A DNA stretch of 64,000 bases from Cladorhizidae sp. MBARI D1340-BT2. Taxonomy: Eukaryota; Porifera; Demospongiae; Poecilosclerida; Cladorhizidae. Below are positions 1 to 10,510 of the stretch, piece after piece. The notes under the pieces are model-generated. The model was not told where the DNA came from, did no database searches, and worked only from the letters and a program-made list of their open reading frames with translations. How positions within the stretch are numbered: the stretch's first letter is position 1; every line of letters begins with the position of its first letter. The DNA is taken from the NCBI GenBank assembly GCA_028752905.1, contig JAQNBH010000006.1:28430695-28494694 (forward strand), read 5' to 3'. The translations under genes and the position numbers were made by a program.

Positions 1-1
1 T

Positions 2-466
2 GAGGACGGAAGTATTGTAGTGCCAACTTACAACTGGCCAAATTTCTTTGCTCCACACTTCAAAAAGATCATCGGCATCAAAAAGTTGCATCATTTGCAC
101 TTTACATCGCTTGACTATGAGCCTGGTGTTTGCTATGTGAAAGAGAGAGCTGATACACAACAAACTCGGATTCAGCTCTTGAAGTCACATTGGATGCCTG
201 ATGGGAGTGAGCTTCCTTCCATCATTCAACCAAAAGGCTTGTCTCCTGAATGACAGTGCTATCAAATCGGCCCTTTCTGCCCAGAGAATGACAGGAATAT
301 TACTTGCCCTTTTCCAACAGTTCCCAAACCAATCAGCAGGCAAGCAACTCCTGATCCTGGAAATGCCATCACAGCAAGTAACAGCCCTCCAGCAAAGCGT
401 GCTAGGGTGGGTCGAACCAAGAAAACAGCACACAACAGCAGATCCTGCCCTAACAAAGAAATATAA
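2..466 (+). pseudogene. C-terminal fragment of a DUF7869-type transposon protein
   Basis: Reading from base 2 gives a continuous protein tail beginning EDGSIVVPTYNW, then GIKKLHHLHFTS, EPGVCYVKERAD and ELPSIIQPKGLSPE. A TGA at 251-253 interrupts it. The same frame then continues with CPENDRNITCPFP, an SPPAKRARVGR basic stretch and a TAA at 464-466. The pattern DG-x-I-x-VP-x-Y-x-W, GIK, H-x-F/L and EPGV matches the minus-strand gene at 29251-29682 and the C-terminal part of the DUF7869-bearing transposon-like proteins I know from sponges and cnidarians. The stop falls where the family usually has Arg, so CGA to TGA by CpG decay is likely (inference). The 5' part lies outside the window. The host-element assignment is firm; the superfamily name is from memory. 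Confidence 0.7.
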
Positions 467-1249
467 TCTAATAATTGTTATTATATCAGACATCTATATC
501 TATCCTACACTAGACACCTTTATGGCTATTCTGACGTTATAGTTATCATTAGAGAGCTAACTCTAATCTGTTTCTCTAACTTTTATCCTTGTTTTATTGA
601 CAAACAAACACAGCAAACACAGCTTGTATTATTGTTACTCGTACTTCCATTGATTTAAACTTCTAAATGTTACCTTTTCTGTTGCACAAGCTTCATCCAA
701 GAATAGCGTGTTGCGCGTTGTCTTATCAGCAAAGAAGTGTTTCTTTTCCACATTCGCGAAGCAGCTCGGCCTAGCTAGTCCTCTTTCTCACACCTCAGAT
801 TTGCACGAGTTCACACCTCGACCTTCGTGCGCGGAGGTGCACGGAAATTACTAAAACAACGCGTTTAGCATTTAAAACGCGTTTTTCTCAAAATGAATGC
901 TTCAAGCCTCTAGCATTCAGGCTTTCATAACTTTTCTTCTGAATGGAAATAAGTGACGATTTGAGTTCCAAAATATAGGCATTGCTTTGTTCTTTCACCT
1001 GGTGTTAATAACTCAGTTTTTTTAATTTTGTACCTAAGACCCCTTTTCTCAGATCCTATCACATATATATATATAATTTTTTTATTTTTTTATATTTTTA
1101 TTTTTTTTATAAATAAAATTAATTAAAATAATACTGCAAATGAGTTTTCGCCTGCATTCCGGCTGAAATTAGATTACAGCATCCTGCAGGAACTTGATTA
1201 CAGCATTATTAGTTGGTGCACTCTATTTAGATGTTGATTTGCTGCTGCA
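467..1249. other. AT-rich non-coding stretch
   Basis: No coding sequence is supported here. It contains a short TA run near 1064-1078 followed by about 60 bases of almost pure A/T, and a small CpG-containing patch at 700-890. The promoter and 5' end of the piggyBac-type gene that follows should lie here, but I could not find a 5' terminal repeat or a clear TATA box. Confidence 0.5.
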
Positions 1250-2368
1250 ATGGCTAGAAGAATGACAAGAGACGAGGTGCTAATTCAGCTTGCTGCTGCT
1301 AGTGATGATGATGAGTGCATCCAGGGTGAAAATTATGGCAATGAAAGTGACTTTGAGAATGAAGGCAGTATTTATGAACATGATGAATCCTCTGGAGAGA
1401 GCTATCATGAGGACAAGGATAGCGAGTCAGAGGTACGTGATAAAGCTCCAGCTCCAGCTAGGGTGCGAGGCAGAGCTCGTATTAGAGGTGGACGTGCTCG
1501 GCATGGTAGGGGTCATGCTCCTGTCCATGGCCAAGGGAATAGGTCCCCTAGGCTCCTCTCTCCACCTGTAGGATGGACTAGGGACACTAGTCATTTTGCT
1601 GAACGGCAGTTTACACCACATGAGAAACCAGGGCCAAAGAATATACCCAGTGAGATAAATGCTGACAGTACACCAGCTGATTTTTTGTCCTTATATTGGG
1701 ATGTTGAGCTTTGGGATTTATTTTTGACTGAGACTAATAAACGGGCTCAAGTTCTGATTACTGCCAAACCCAACAGCTACATTGCTAAAAATTGGAAAAA
1801 GTCCCTCACCCTGGATGAACTGAAGGCATTCTTTGGACTTCGGTGTACCATGGAAATGTTACTTTACAAGGACCGTTATGAGTATTATTGGAAGACAAAG
1901 GGCTCCAAACTTTGTGAGACCCCAGGAGTTCCTAAGACTATGACCAGGGACAAGTTTTTAGCTATCTGGTCCATGTTGCATTGTGTAGATGAGGATGACC
2001 CAACCCTTGATAAGGGTGACAAAATATACAAGGCTCGTCCCGTATTCATTCATTTGTTGGAACGTTTCAAGCAAACAGGATTTGGTAGACGTGTTTCGGA
2101 TGTTGTTTCAGACACAAGGAGGCTGAAAAGGGATGCTCATCACGACATCGAGAATCCAGCACATGCCACTGGAAACAATCGTTGCCGTGTCTGCAGAGAG
2201 AAGTACCTCAAGGCCAAGAAGGCTAATCCTGATGCAAACGACAAGGACTTACCCAAGAGAAGCAAAACTGTGTATTTCTGCGTATTCTGCGAGGAGTTTT
2301 TGTGCATTGGTAGTCCAAGCACCAACTGTTGGTACGATTGGCACCATAAAGTGGAATATTGGCGTTAG
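1250..2368 (+). CDS. piggyBac-type transposase with the catalytic core deleted
   Basis: This is an uninterrupted 372-residue frame. Residues 1-60 are acidic and Ser/Glu-rich, and residues 68-95 form an Arg/Gly-rich stretch. Residues from about 140 follow the piggyBac (DDE_Tnp_1_7) N-terminal pattern: WDLFLTETNKRA, LTLDELKAFFGL, YEYYWKTKG, MTRDKFLAIWSMLHC and KARPVFIHLLERF. Immediately afterwards the protein jumps to the C-terminal piggyBac region, a Cys-rich finger with CRVCREKYLK and YFCVFCEEFLCIG. The central block that carries the catalytic aspartates (DEsM...FKGR and beyond) is missing, so the protein is well short of the usual 550-600 residues. The junction is in frame. It is either a non-autonomous internal-deletion derivative or a retained DNA-binding remnant; the sequence cannot decide. 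It should be unable to transpose by itself. Confidence 0.8.
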   Translation: MARRMTRDEVLIQLAAASDDDECIQGENYGNESDFENEGSIYEHDESSGESYHEDKDSESEVRDKAPAPARVRGRARIRGGRARHGRGHAPVHGQGNRSPRLLSPPVGWTRDTSHFAERQFTPHEKPGPKNIPSEINADSTPADFLSLYWDVELWDLFLTETNKRAQVLITAKPNSYIAKNWKKSLTLDELKAFFGLRCTMEMLLYKDRYEYYWKTKGSKLCETPGVPKTMTRDKFLAIWSMLHCVDEDDPTLDKGDKIYKARPVFIHLLERFKQTGFGRRVSDVVSDTRRLKRDAHHDIENPAHATGNNRCRVCREKYLKAKKANPDANDKDLPKRSKTVYFCVFCEEFLCIGSPSTNCWYDWHHKVEYWR

Positions 2369-2544
2369 CCCCACCCACAAAAGAAGGACAAAGGACAATT
2401 ATTTTGACCTTTCTATTCATGGATTCTTGTTTATAGTGCTTAAAACTAATAACTTACAAATAGAAAACATTTAAAATATTATTTTAATTTTTTGTGAAAT
2501 TTGCTTCCAGGAAGTCAGTGTATAGGCTACAAAAGGTTCAGGAA

Positions 2545-2564
2545 CTCAGAGTTCAAAGGGTTAA
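2545..2564 (+). repeat. candidate 3' terminal repeat and TTAA of the piggyBac element
   Basis: CTCAGAGTTCAAAGGG is followed directly by TTAA at 2561-2564. piggyBac elements end in ...GGG|TTAA and duplicate TTAA, so this fits the right end of the element that holds the gene ending at 2368. I found no matching CCCTTTGAAC-type left end upstream of 1250. Confidence 0.4.
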
Positions 2565-2570
2565 GTTTGT

Positions 2571-2795
2571 CTCTACGCATAGCTTAAGGGAAGTTGTAAC
2601 GTCTGTCCATTCTTATGCACAACCAAAGGGAAGTAGATGTCTGTCTGTCTGTACACACACTCCAAGGGAGGTTGTTACGTCTATCCGTCCTTATGCACAT
2701 CTAAAGGGAAATTGATGTCTATCTGTCTGTACACACATTCCAAGGGAAGTTGTAATGTCAGTCTCTCCGTATGCACCCCTAAGGGAAGGTGGCAT
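2571..2795. repeat. 78-bp tandem repeat, nearly 3 copies
   Basis: The phrase 'aagggaagttgtaa(c/t)g' recurs at about 2583, 2661 and 2739, a spacing of exactly 78 bases. Each unit also carries a 'gtctgtctgtacacac' stretch and a 'cttatgcac' stretch. Confidence 0.8.
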
Positions 2796-2841
2796 GCCGA
2801 CAAAACTTCACCAGAAACAGATAGATACCGGAGTTGTTTTT

Positions 2842-3061
2842 GTGACTACATGACCCTAGCATCCAAGTTACCTGGTACTACATGACCAGTGTATCCAAGC
2901 CACCTGGTACTACATGACCAGTGTATCCAAGCCACCTGGTACTACATGACCAGTGTATCCAAGCCATCTGGTAATACCTGACTTGTGTATCCAAGCCACC
3001 TGGTACTACATGACCAGTGTATCCAAGCCACTTGGTCCTACATGACCACCTGGTTACATGA
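2842..3061. repeat. 32-bp minisatellite, left block
   Basis: Units of the form 'gtatccaagccacctggt' plus 'actacatgaccagt' repeat every 32 bases (for example 2891 and 2923). There are about seven copies. The last is cut by the LTR insertion at 3062. Confidence 0.9.
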
Positions 3062-3692
3062 TGTCAGGGAATTCTATCTCCCTGAATGAGTTCACAACAG
3101 CCCGGGATGAAGCCAAATCAGCAGCTAGTGGTCAAGCCATAGACCAGATGTGTGGAAACCATGGTAGGAAGTGTGGGAACAGACGGAGGACCTCACCACC
3201 AGACACTATAAAGGATGTGGTCCACCTGCCTGAGGAAAGAACTACACACCCCTCACCTGATAAGACAAGGCATTGGATTGGTCGCCAAGGGTCGGTTCCA
3301 TGACAACCTGATGTCATCAAACCTAGTAGTTCGAAAAGTATATAAGAAACAGCTAGGGAGTAGTTAGCAGATACCTGAATATTACCAGAGACTGCTGGAA
3401 CCAGCAATTAAGAACTGTTAGATAAGAACCCACTGAACCTTTGTTATTGTGGTTGATATTGTGTTGTATCTTGTCATGGCTGGTGTATTTATGTATCTCA
3501 TAATTATAATATAACTATCTGTAGTTATATTTGGGAATCCAGCAATTCTGTTGAGAGTTGCTGAGTTTGGCTTGTTCTGAGGATTGCCAGTAGGACAGAC
3601 TGGGAATCAAAGATCAGGCGTTGCGTGAAGACCAGGGATCTGCTCAGCCAGCTAAAGTGTCCGTACTGGGAGAAGGCTGTTTTTTCATGACA
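3062..3692 (+). mobile_element. solo LTR inserted in the 32-bp minisatellite
   Basis: A 631-bp block unrelated to the repeat splits the minisatellite. It begins TGTCAGGG and ends CATGACA, giving the inverted ends TGTCA/TGACA expected of an LTR. It is flanked on both sides by CATGA (3057-3061 and 3693-3697), which is part of the repeat unit and so a 5-bp target duplication. A TATA-like GTATATAAG lies at 3338-3346, suggesting + orientation. I see no internal retroelement sequence next to it, so it reads as a solo LTR left by recombination. The family is not identified. Confidence 0.75.
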
Positions 3693-4165
3693 CATGACCA
3701 GTGTATCCAAGCCACTTGGTACTACTTGACCAGTATATCCAAGCCACCTGGTACTACATGACAAGTGTATCCAAGCCACCTGGTACATACTACATGACCA
3801 GTGTATCCAAGCCACCTGGTACTACATGACCAGTGTATCCAAGCTCTCTGGGACTACATGACCAGTGTATCCAAGCCACTTGGTACTACATGACCAGTGT
3901 ATCCAAGCCACCTGGTTACATGACCAGTGTATCCAAGCCACTAGGTACTACATTACCAGTGTATCCAAGCTACTTAATACTACATGACCAGTGTATCTAA
4001 GCCACCTGGTACTACATCACCAGTGTATCCAAGCCAGCTGGTACTACATGACCAGTGTATCCAAGCCACCTGGTACTACATCACTAGTGTATCAAAGCCA
4101 CCTGGTACTACATGACCAGTGTATCCAAGCCACCTGGTACTACATGACTAGTGTACCCACCTGGG
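3693..4165. repeat. 32-bp minisatellite, right block
   Basis: This continues the array at 2842-3061 with about 15 further copies of the 32-bp unit. Some copies are shortened or carry substitutions. The first bases (CATGA) are the duplicated LTR target. Confidence 0.9.
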
Positions 4166-4185
4166 ACACAAAATCACTGCTCTAA

Positions 4186-4485
4186 ATAAAGAACATACAT
4201 GCAGTATTATTATACGAAGGCCCATCATTGCTCCAGTTAATTAACAAACAAGCAGTTCATGCATACAGAAGCCTCTCATTCGTCCATTTTAAGAACATAC
4301 ATTCAGTACAATTATACGGAGGAATCTCATTGATCCATGTGATGAACATACATGCAGTATATGTAAGGAGGCCTGCATGCAGTTCATGTATACAAAGCAT
4401 ATTGTTCGCTCCTTATAATGAACACACATGCAGGACAAATATATGTACGCTACTTATTCCTCATGTGAAGAACATACATGCAGTT
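4186..4485. repeat. degenerate tandem repeat of about 50 bp, six copies
   Basis: 'aacatacatgcagt' or close variants recur at about 4192, 4244, 4293, 4345, 4421 and 4470, with 'tatac(g)aagg' and 'ctcattc/gatcca' between them. Copies are diverged and spacing varies around 50 bases. Confidence 0.6.
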
Positions 4486-4494
4486 ACTGAGTGA

Positions 4495-6227
4495 GGGATG
4501 ATGGTTCATCACAAAAGTTATTTATAGTCCACATACAATAGGGCATGAAGTGTTTATTGTGCTAGTGGACTTTCATTATTGAAAACACTTTTTGATATGA
4601 AGTATTACATAGTGATAACATCAATTGGCATCTTCAACATTTGTTAGTTGGCCTAGCAATACTCTAGGGACAACTTGATCTTTCAGGGTCCCTCTTTTGC
4701 CTATTCTTCCAAATGCAGATAATTCACATGTTTTATGCTCCAAGGATTAGCAGCCATTCATTTAGGCAGCCTGCAAGTAGGTCCATTCAACCAATGGTCT
4801 TCTCATATATTGTGTCGGGAGAGAGTGATGTTGTGTAAGGGATATTGTGTAAGGGATTCCAGCAAGATTAACAGGAAGCTGTTCAACGTAAGGCATTTTT
4901 TCTAGGTGGTGGAGAAGAAAGCTGAAGAGAAGATTAGCCTGTGGGATTTTGTAGTGTCCACTTATAAAAATATGTACTTAGCACGGGAGTTGGGGGGAGG
5001 GGGAAAGGGTTTGAAGTGTGAAATATTTGCAGAAGATGACTATTAAAATAATCTCCTAGAAAGACCACTTTGCAATATTCAGTGATTATCCCTAAAATAT
5101 TAACAGGTGTCCTTAGTAATGGGGTATAAGTTATTATAAATTGATTTATCGGCTGTGTGTGGCTGTTTATAGAGCACTCAATGCGAAGCAACTATCTGTT
5201 TTGCAACGTGTCGTTATTCAAATTTGCAAACAACACCTTCACCACCAGCCACTCCCTCTCTATTGAGAATTAGATAAACCACACCCTCATTATAAACCAC
5301 ATCCTAGATTGTTCTCCCCACCCCATCCTCTAGTCTCTTAACCGCAACTACAGATACTCCAATCCATCCTCCAGTGACTCAACCAGTGGAATTGAAGGGG
5401 GGGTTAAGGCGCACAAGACATCTGTGAGGGAAAACTTGCCCAATACATGTTCATACAAGAATTTGAAGAATTCGAAGTAAAATACACATAACATCACCCC
5501 CCTCTCCCTGTGTGCCTAGTGTTACAGATAATTGTTGCCAGTTTCTCTCTAGCAGAGAGCATCAGGACCCAGCATCAGGTTTTTCCCCCTGGGAACATAA
5601 CATTGCCATTTCTGTTCAAAGAAGAATAGTACAATATAAACTATATAGTATGGTGAAGAACAGTCGGAATACAATGCTTTTATGTGTATGTACCATATCT
5701 ATGCTCACAATTCAAGCAATGGTCCTGGTTTAAATATGAAAATGCAGCCAGTGCTGTATGTTTTCTGATTGAATTTTTTAATGAAGTTTTTGGAACTGCA
5801 GGTTGGAATGTGAAGTGGATTCCCACACATATGAAACTCCTTTTACAGTACATCACTTAGTCTTGAATAGTTATAACAACTCTGATTAATAAGCTCCACA
5901 AACACTACAGATTAATACCATTTTTATTAATTTTTAAAATGAACTTATGCTCATGTGAAGAGGTTTCTAAATAATAATAATATATTAGAAGCACCTTGTG
6001 GGTGTGAGTTTTGGAGCTGCATAGATTATGTACACTTCATTGTATGGACTATATAATAAAGAGCTCAAATGGTTAATCTTTCAGTGTATTCTATTTTAAT
6101 ATTTAAAATATTGCATAATTATAGCTCTGCCAAAGGTACATGCAATACTTGAACTGGACTTAATTGTTGACCTTGATGGAAAGTGATAGCCCGTTGAAGT
6201 ATTTATCTGGGACTAGAGCAAACCCTA
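4495..6227. other. non-coding, nothing recognised
   Basis: Only short unsupported frames occur here. I saw no repeat array, RNA gene or transposon end. Confidence 0.4.
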
Positions 6228-8640
6228 CTCTGTAAAGGTAGGCAGGAGGCCACACCCCATGCACCCATGCCTTACACCAGGGCCGTATTATCCATAAGGC
6301 TGACTAGACTGAAGCCTAGGGGCCCACCAAGAGCAGGGGCCCACCAAAAACAGGGGGCCATGCGCAAACTTTTTTTCCGTACCCGAAAAGTAAACGTGAG
6401 ATTGGTGCGCGCATCTATTCCCAGAGACGGGTGTGTTTATCAGTGGGCTTTCTCCTCGTGTCCAAAGAACTGGAGGCTTGATAGAGGAGTTCTAGGTGCT
6501 AGGATTACACTGGTACTTCACTCAAATCTCAAAAGGTTTTCAAATATATGAGCTGATAATAATTTAAAAAAAGTAAAGCGAAGAACTCTTGTTACCAAGG
6601 TGAGGAACTAACTTTACTTCAGCTATACTAATAGTTTCTTTTATGACTGTTAGATCAAGCTAAATAGTATAGGAATAGTAAATAGTTTAGCTAGCATATC
6701 TAAATAGTGTAGGAATAGTAAATAATTTAGCTAGCGTAGCTAAATAGCTAGCTAAATAGCTTGTGCTTCATGAAGCTAGCTAGCTAACGGACCCAAGTAG
6801 CTAACCAGCTAGCGCACGCATATAGCTAGCTGGCTAAAGCACCCAAGTAGCTAGCAAGCTAGCGCACCCATATAGCTGGTTAGCAGTTAAATAGCTATCT
6901 AGCTTAGCTAAATAGCCTTTTCTTTCCTGAGAATATACTGTGCTGTTTTTTTAAATATAGTCCTTGCTCGCATTTAGTTGTTAATATATTTTACGTATAG
7001 GATTGCAGCAACATCTGTCATGTAATCATAACCATGAGACTAGGATGAAGGTATACGTATAAAACTGAATCTGAGTGGTAGGTCTGGAAGCTGATGGCTA
7101 GAGGTGTCTGATGCCATCCTGCCATTGCAGAAAGCACAGTCACACCTCTGACTTCCTCGCACTTGGTAATGGTCTCCCTTGCCATTCAGCTTGTTGGGGT
7201 ACTTCTCAGCCATGTTGGGCCCACTTCGTCAACCTATGCTCAGCATGTGCATTGGTCCTACCAAAGGTAAACTTTAGCGTGGTGGGTCCAAAGAATAGCG
7301 GAAAACAATCTTCTGCATTTGGCAGGATGGAGGTCCTGGTTGAAGGATGAATGGGGTACTCTGTGGAGCAATGTCATCTAGAATTTGAAATGAAATTATA
7401 ATGGTTTATATGTAAAGTTTGCTTGATATAAAACATTTGTCTGTGTAGTAGCTAATAATATTAGTTGTTATTATTCTTATTGCAGGAATATCATACCTTC
7501 CCAAGCAGTTGTCCAGATATATTGGCTAGCATCCACACGGCTGGTTCCACTTACATCTGATCTTCATCTCCTCTGCTATCCTCTTCCTGCAGCTCTTCCC
7601 TTCCTCTGCTGTCCTCTACCTGCAGCTCTTCCCGTATTACCACTACCTCCCATTGACATCTGCTGACTTAGACCTCTCACTGTATCTCTCCCCCTATTTC
7701 CACTTGCTCCAACATCCATACTTGAACTCTCATTCTTGATCTCTTCAAAATTGCTTACTGATATCTATTTCTCACCATCACTATATACAACTATTTGAGT
7801 CACTGTATATACAATCACCAATGCTAATATCATCAGATAACATCTCTAGTAGAGTCTCGGTATCATATCCACAGGCCATTCATAGTAACAACCACGAACA
7901 GCGTAGTAACTAACCGCAGTAAAATAAAACAACCGTCGAGGTCAAATTAAAGTGGTCGTCACGATATCGTGACAATGGTCTAAGGGTGACAATTACGAAT
8001 ACGTGGCAATATTATGGTTCGGTATGATGTAAACAATGAAATGTACCGAGCCCCAACGACAGTTGCTCTTGTGAAACTGGCGCCAGACTCGCAGTCTCGA
8101 GGGGCCCAAAGTAGCTCGAAGCCTAGGCGCCCTGTCTTGGGCTAATACGGCACTGCCTTACACATGTGAAGGACGGGCATGAGACCACAGCACATGCAGC
8201 CATGCATTATATATGAGAAGGAAGGTGAGGAATCGACACCACATGCAACCATGCTTTATAGCTACATGTATGGGTAGGGCAGGCAGCTCACCCCATGCAT
8301 TATACATGCATTGAATGGAAGTTGTCCACACTCCATGCAAACATATGTCATATACAGTAAGGAGGGGCAGCATCTAAAGTAAGGTAGGAGGCCACACCCC
8401 ATACTTGTAAACTATTAATGAAAGGGCTGGGACTGATGCCTTATGCAAGCATGACATGCCACCATGACTTTTAGAAGGGCAAGAGGTCTTATCTCACGCA
8501 ACCTTGCCTTATGGAAGAACAATAGGCCTCACCTTATGCAGCCAAGACTTTAAACATGTAAAGGAGTGGCAAAACACCCTCTAGTGACCACACCTTATTA
8601 ATATAATGTAACCATGCCTTATTCATGTAGAGGAACAGTG
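6228..8640. repeat. degenerate minisatellite of about 50 bp, split by a hAT element
   Basis: Before 6278 and after 8155 the sequence is built from variants of 'ccacaccccatgca(ac)catgccttatacatgtaaaggaagg', for example 6250-6277, 8156-8200, 8370-8400, 8440-8480 and 8500-8560. The hAT element at 6278-8155 sits inside one copy; its target CCTTACAC belongs to the repeat. Confidence 0.6.
6278..8155. mobile_element. non-autonomous hAT-like element with 8-bp target duplication
   Basis: The left end reads CAGGGCCGTATTA. The right end, read on the other strand, is CAGTGCCGTATTAGCC; GCCTAGG follows in both subterminal regions. The element is flanked on both sides by CCTTACAC (6270-6277 and 8156-8163), the 8-bp duplication typical of hAT elements. 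It is 1,878 bp. No transposase is recognisable. The interior has a dense 'tagctagctaaatagc' patch at about 6650-6910 and a short duplicated 'cctgcagctcttcc' patch near 7590-7630. Mobilisation would need a transposase from elsewhere. Confidence 0.85.
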
Positions 8641-9725
8641 GGTTAATTTTCATCTGAAAGTTCTAATGCTGGCCGTCCATTACTGGGGACTAGGGTACTT
8701 GCCTAGAAAAAAAAAAAAAATTATGGTCGCACTGACTTTTTTGCTGAAGATATAGCAGTATTATCCCACTATCATTATGTGACAGCGCCAGATATGACTA
8801 TCATAGAGCATAACATTTTATTGTTGCATAGTCAACGCTTGGTAAGGTGAAGGTTTCTTGCATTTGGTACACAAGAAAAGAACTAGTTATATTGACCATA
8901 ACTTGATAGGTGATAATAAGTGGTAATTTGCACCACCAAGTACGTCTACAAGCACTTCCCAAGACTAGCCAAACACTAAACGTAAAATGGTCCTTAAAAT
9001 ATAGGGGGACTTTACACCTGATTTAGACAGGACTGCAATAACTCCAGATGCAACCAACTATGAGGTTGATTTTTTGGTCAAAGATTTCTTTCCCCCCCTA
9101 GAATCATCAGATATAATAGCTGGAATGTGGTGTCCTTATCCAGTTGAGCTAAGAGCCCTTTGTCTGGTCTCTGGTTCATTAATTATCATAGTACCAGGTT
9201 GTAGCACATTCAGGCATGCATATGCAAAGGTAAACTGCTGATCCTCCACCCCTCTTGAAATCTTGAGATACCGGTATTCTATTATTGTATAGTGTTGTTA
9301 AATATGTACCCCCCTTCCTCCCCCCTCAACTCAATCATAAATGCAGCCCTGAATAGTACTTAAAAGTAGACCCCAGTGATGGACAGTTACTAACAAGCAT
9401 AGTAGGTCTAAACACTGTTGACTTATACCAGTTGGCTGACCTTTACCCCTGGATGCTTGTTGCAGCTGCCTGTGGTTAGGGAGGTGATGTAACTGGTGAT
9501 CTGTAGCAAAGTGCATGATTGTGCATATGTACACAATGCTAGTGATTGTGAGTAGTTTACTGTTTGCTCTCCTCTCCATGATTGATTCTACCCAACCTCA
9601 TATAGCATCCCTGTTTCTCATGCCACATCTGTGGAGCTAGTTGTCTACTGCATCTCGGCTTCTACTAACTTCATTTGAGAGCGACCCCCTTGCCCAACTG
9701 GTTCTGAGTGGAGGACTTGCTAGTA
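8641..9725. other. non-coding, nothing recognised
   Basis: This holds a poly-A run at about 8707-8720 and otherwise unremarkable AT-rich DNA. No coding frame is supported. Confidence 0.4.
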
Positions 9726-9734
9726 TAGTAAATG

Positions 9735-10510
9735 ACTAATTTTGGGGAAGTCGGTGCATTTTTTAATAAAAAAAAAGAAAAAAAGTGGGGTACCACTATA
9801 TAATTTATAGCTCCATAGATTCTGTAAACTTCATGGTATGTACTTGATATATAGCTCAAAAGATAGCGCTCTCTGTGTGCTTAATTTCGATACTAAAATA
9901 TTTTTCATGCATATAATTATAGCCAAGTTACTGGAACTAAAGTGGAGGGATCCTCAAAACCTGAATGCCTGATTTTGCTGCATAAATATCTTCAGATTTC
10001 CAAGTGCTAGTGAGTTGAAATTATCACCAGTGACTAGAAGAACCCCTACTCTATGCAATGAGCATTTGATTAGGCGATAAAACGTAATTACGTGGTCAAA
10101 TGCTCGGTGGTAAAATGAATTTTGTTAAAATTCCATAAAATTCATTTTCCACCTGTGCGCTTGCTTGACCAGTACTTACATTTTAGCGCCTAATCAAAAA
10201 TAGAGTAAGGCTTTCTCTAGCCACTGGTGCTAATTTCAACTCTCTAGCACTTGGCAATCTGGAGATATTTATGTGGCAAAATCAGGCATACAGGTTTTTA
10301 GGCTCCCTCCACTTTAGTTCCAGTAACTTGCCTATAGTTATCATATGAAAAATATTTTAGTATCAAAACGAGCATACGGAGAGACCAATCTTTTGAGCTA
10401 TATATTAAGTCCATACCATGAAGTTTACAGAATCTATGGCGCTATAAAGTGGTAACCACAAGTTTGTTTTTTATAATTTAAAAATGCACCTGTCACCCCT
10501 AACAAACTCA
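9735..10510. mobile_element. foldback (hairpin) element, copy 1
   Basis: The left half (about 9735-10121) is the reverse complement of the right half (about 10132-10510), with a loop of roughly 10 bases. Mirror landmarks are 'agattctgtaaacttcatgg' against 'ccatgaagtttacagaatct', 'actggaactaaagtggaggg' against 'ccctccactttagttccagt', and 'tgattaggcg' against 'cgcctaatca'. The ends are purine/pyrimidine tracts next to 'ggtgcattttt'. No coding capacity is seen. Related copies lie at 12783-13270 (right half only) and 44815-45480. The exact ends and target duplication are not resolved. Confidence 0.8.

Noticed and set aside
185..542. Additional overlapping frames on both strands over the first element
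   Set aside because: Shadows of the DUF7869-type tail in frame 2.
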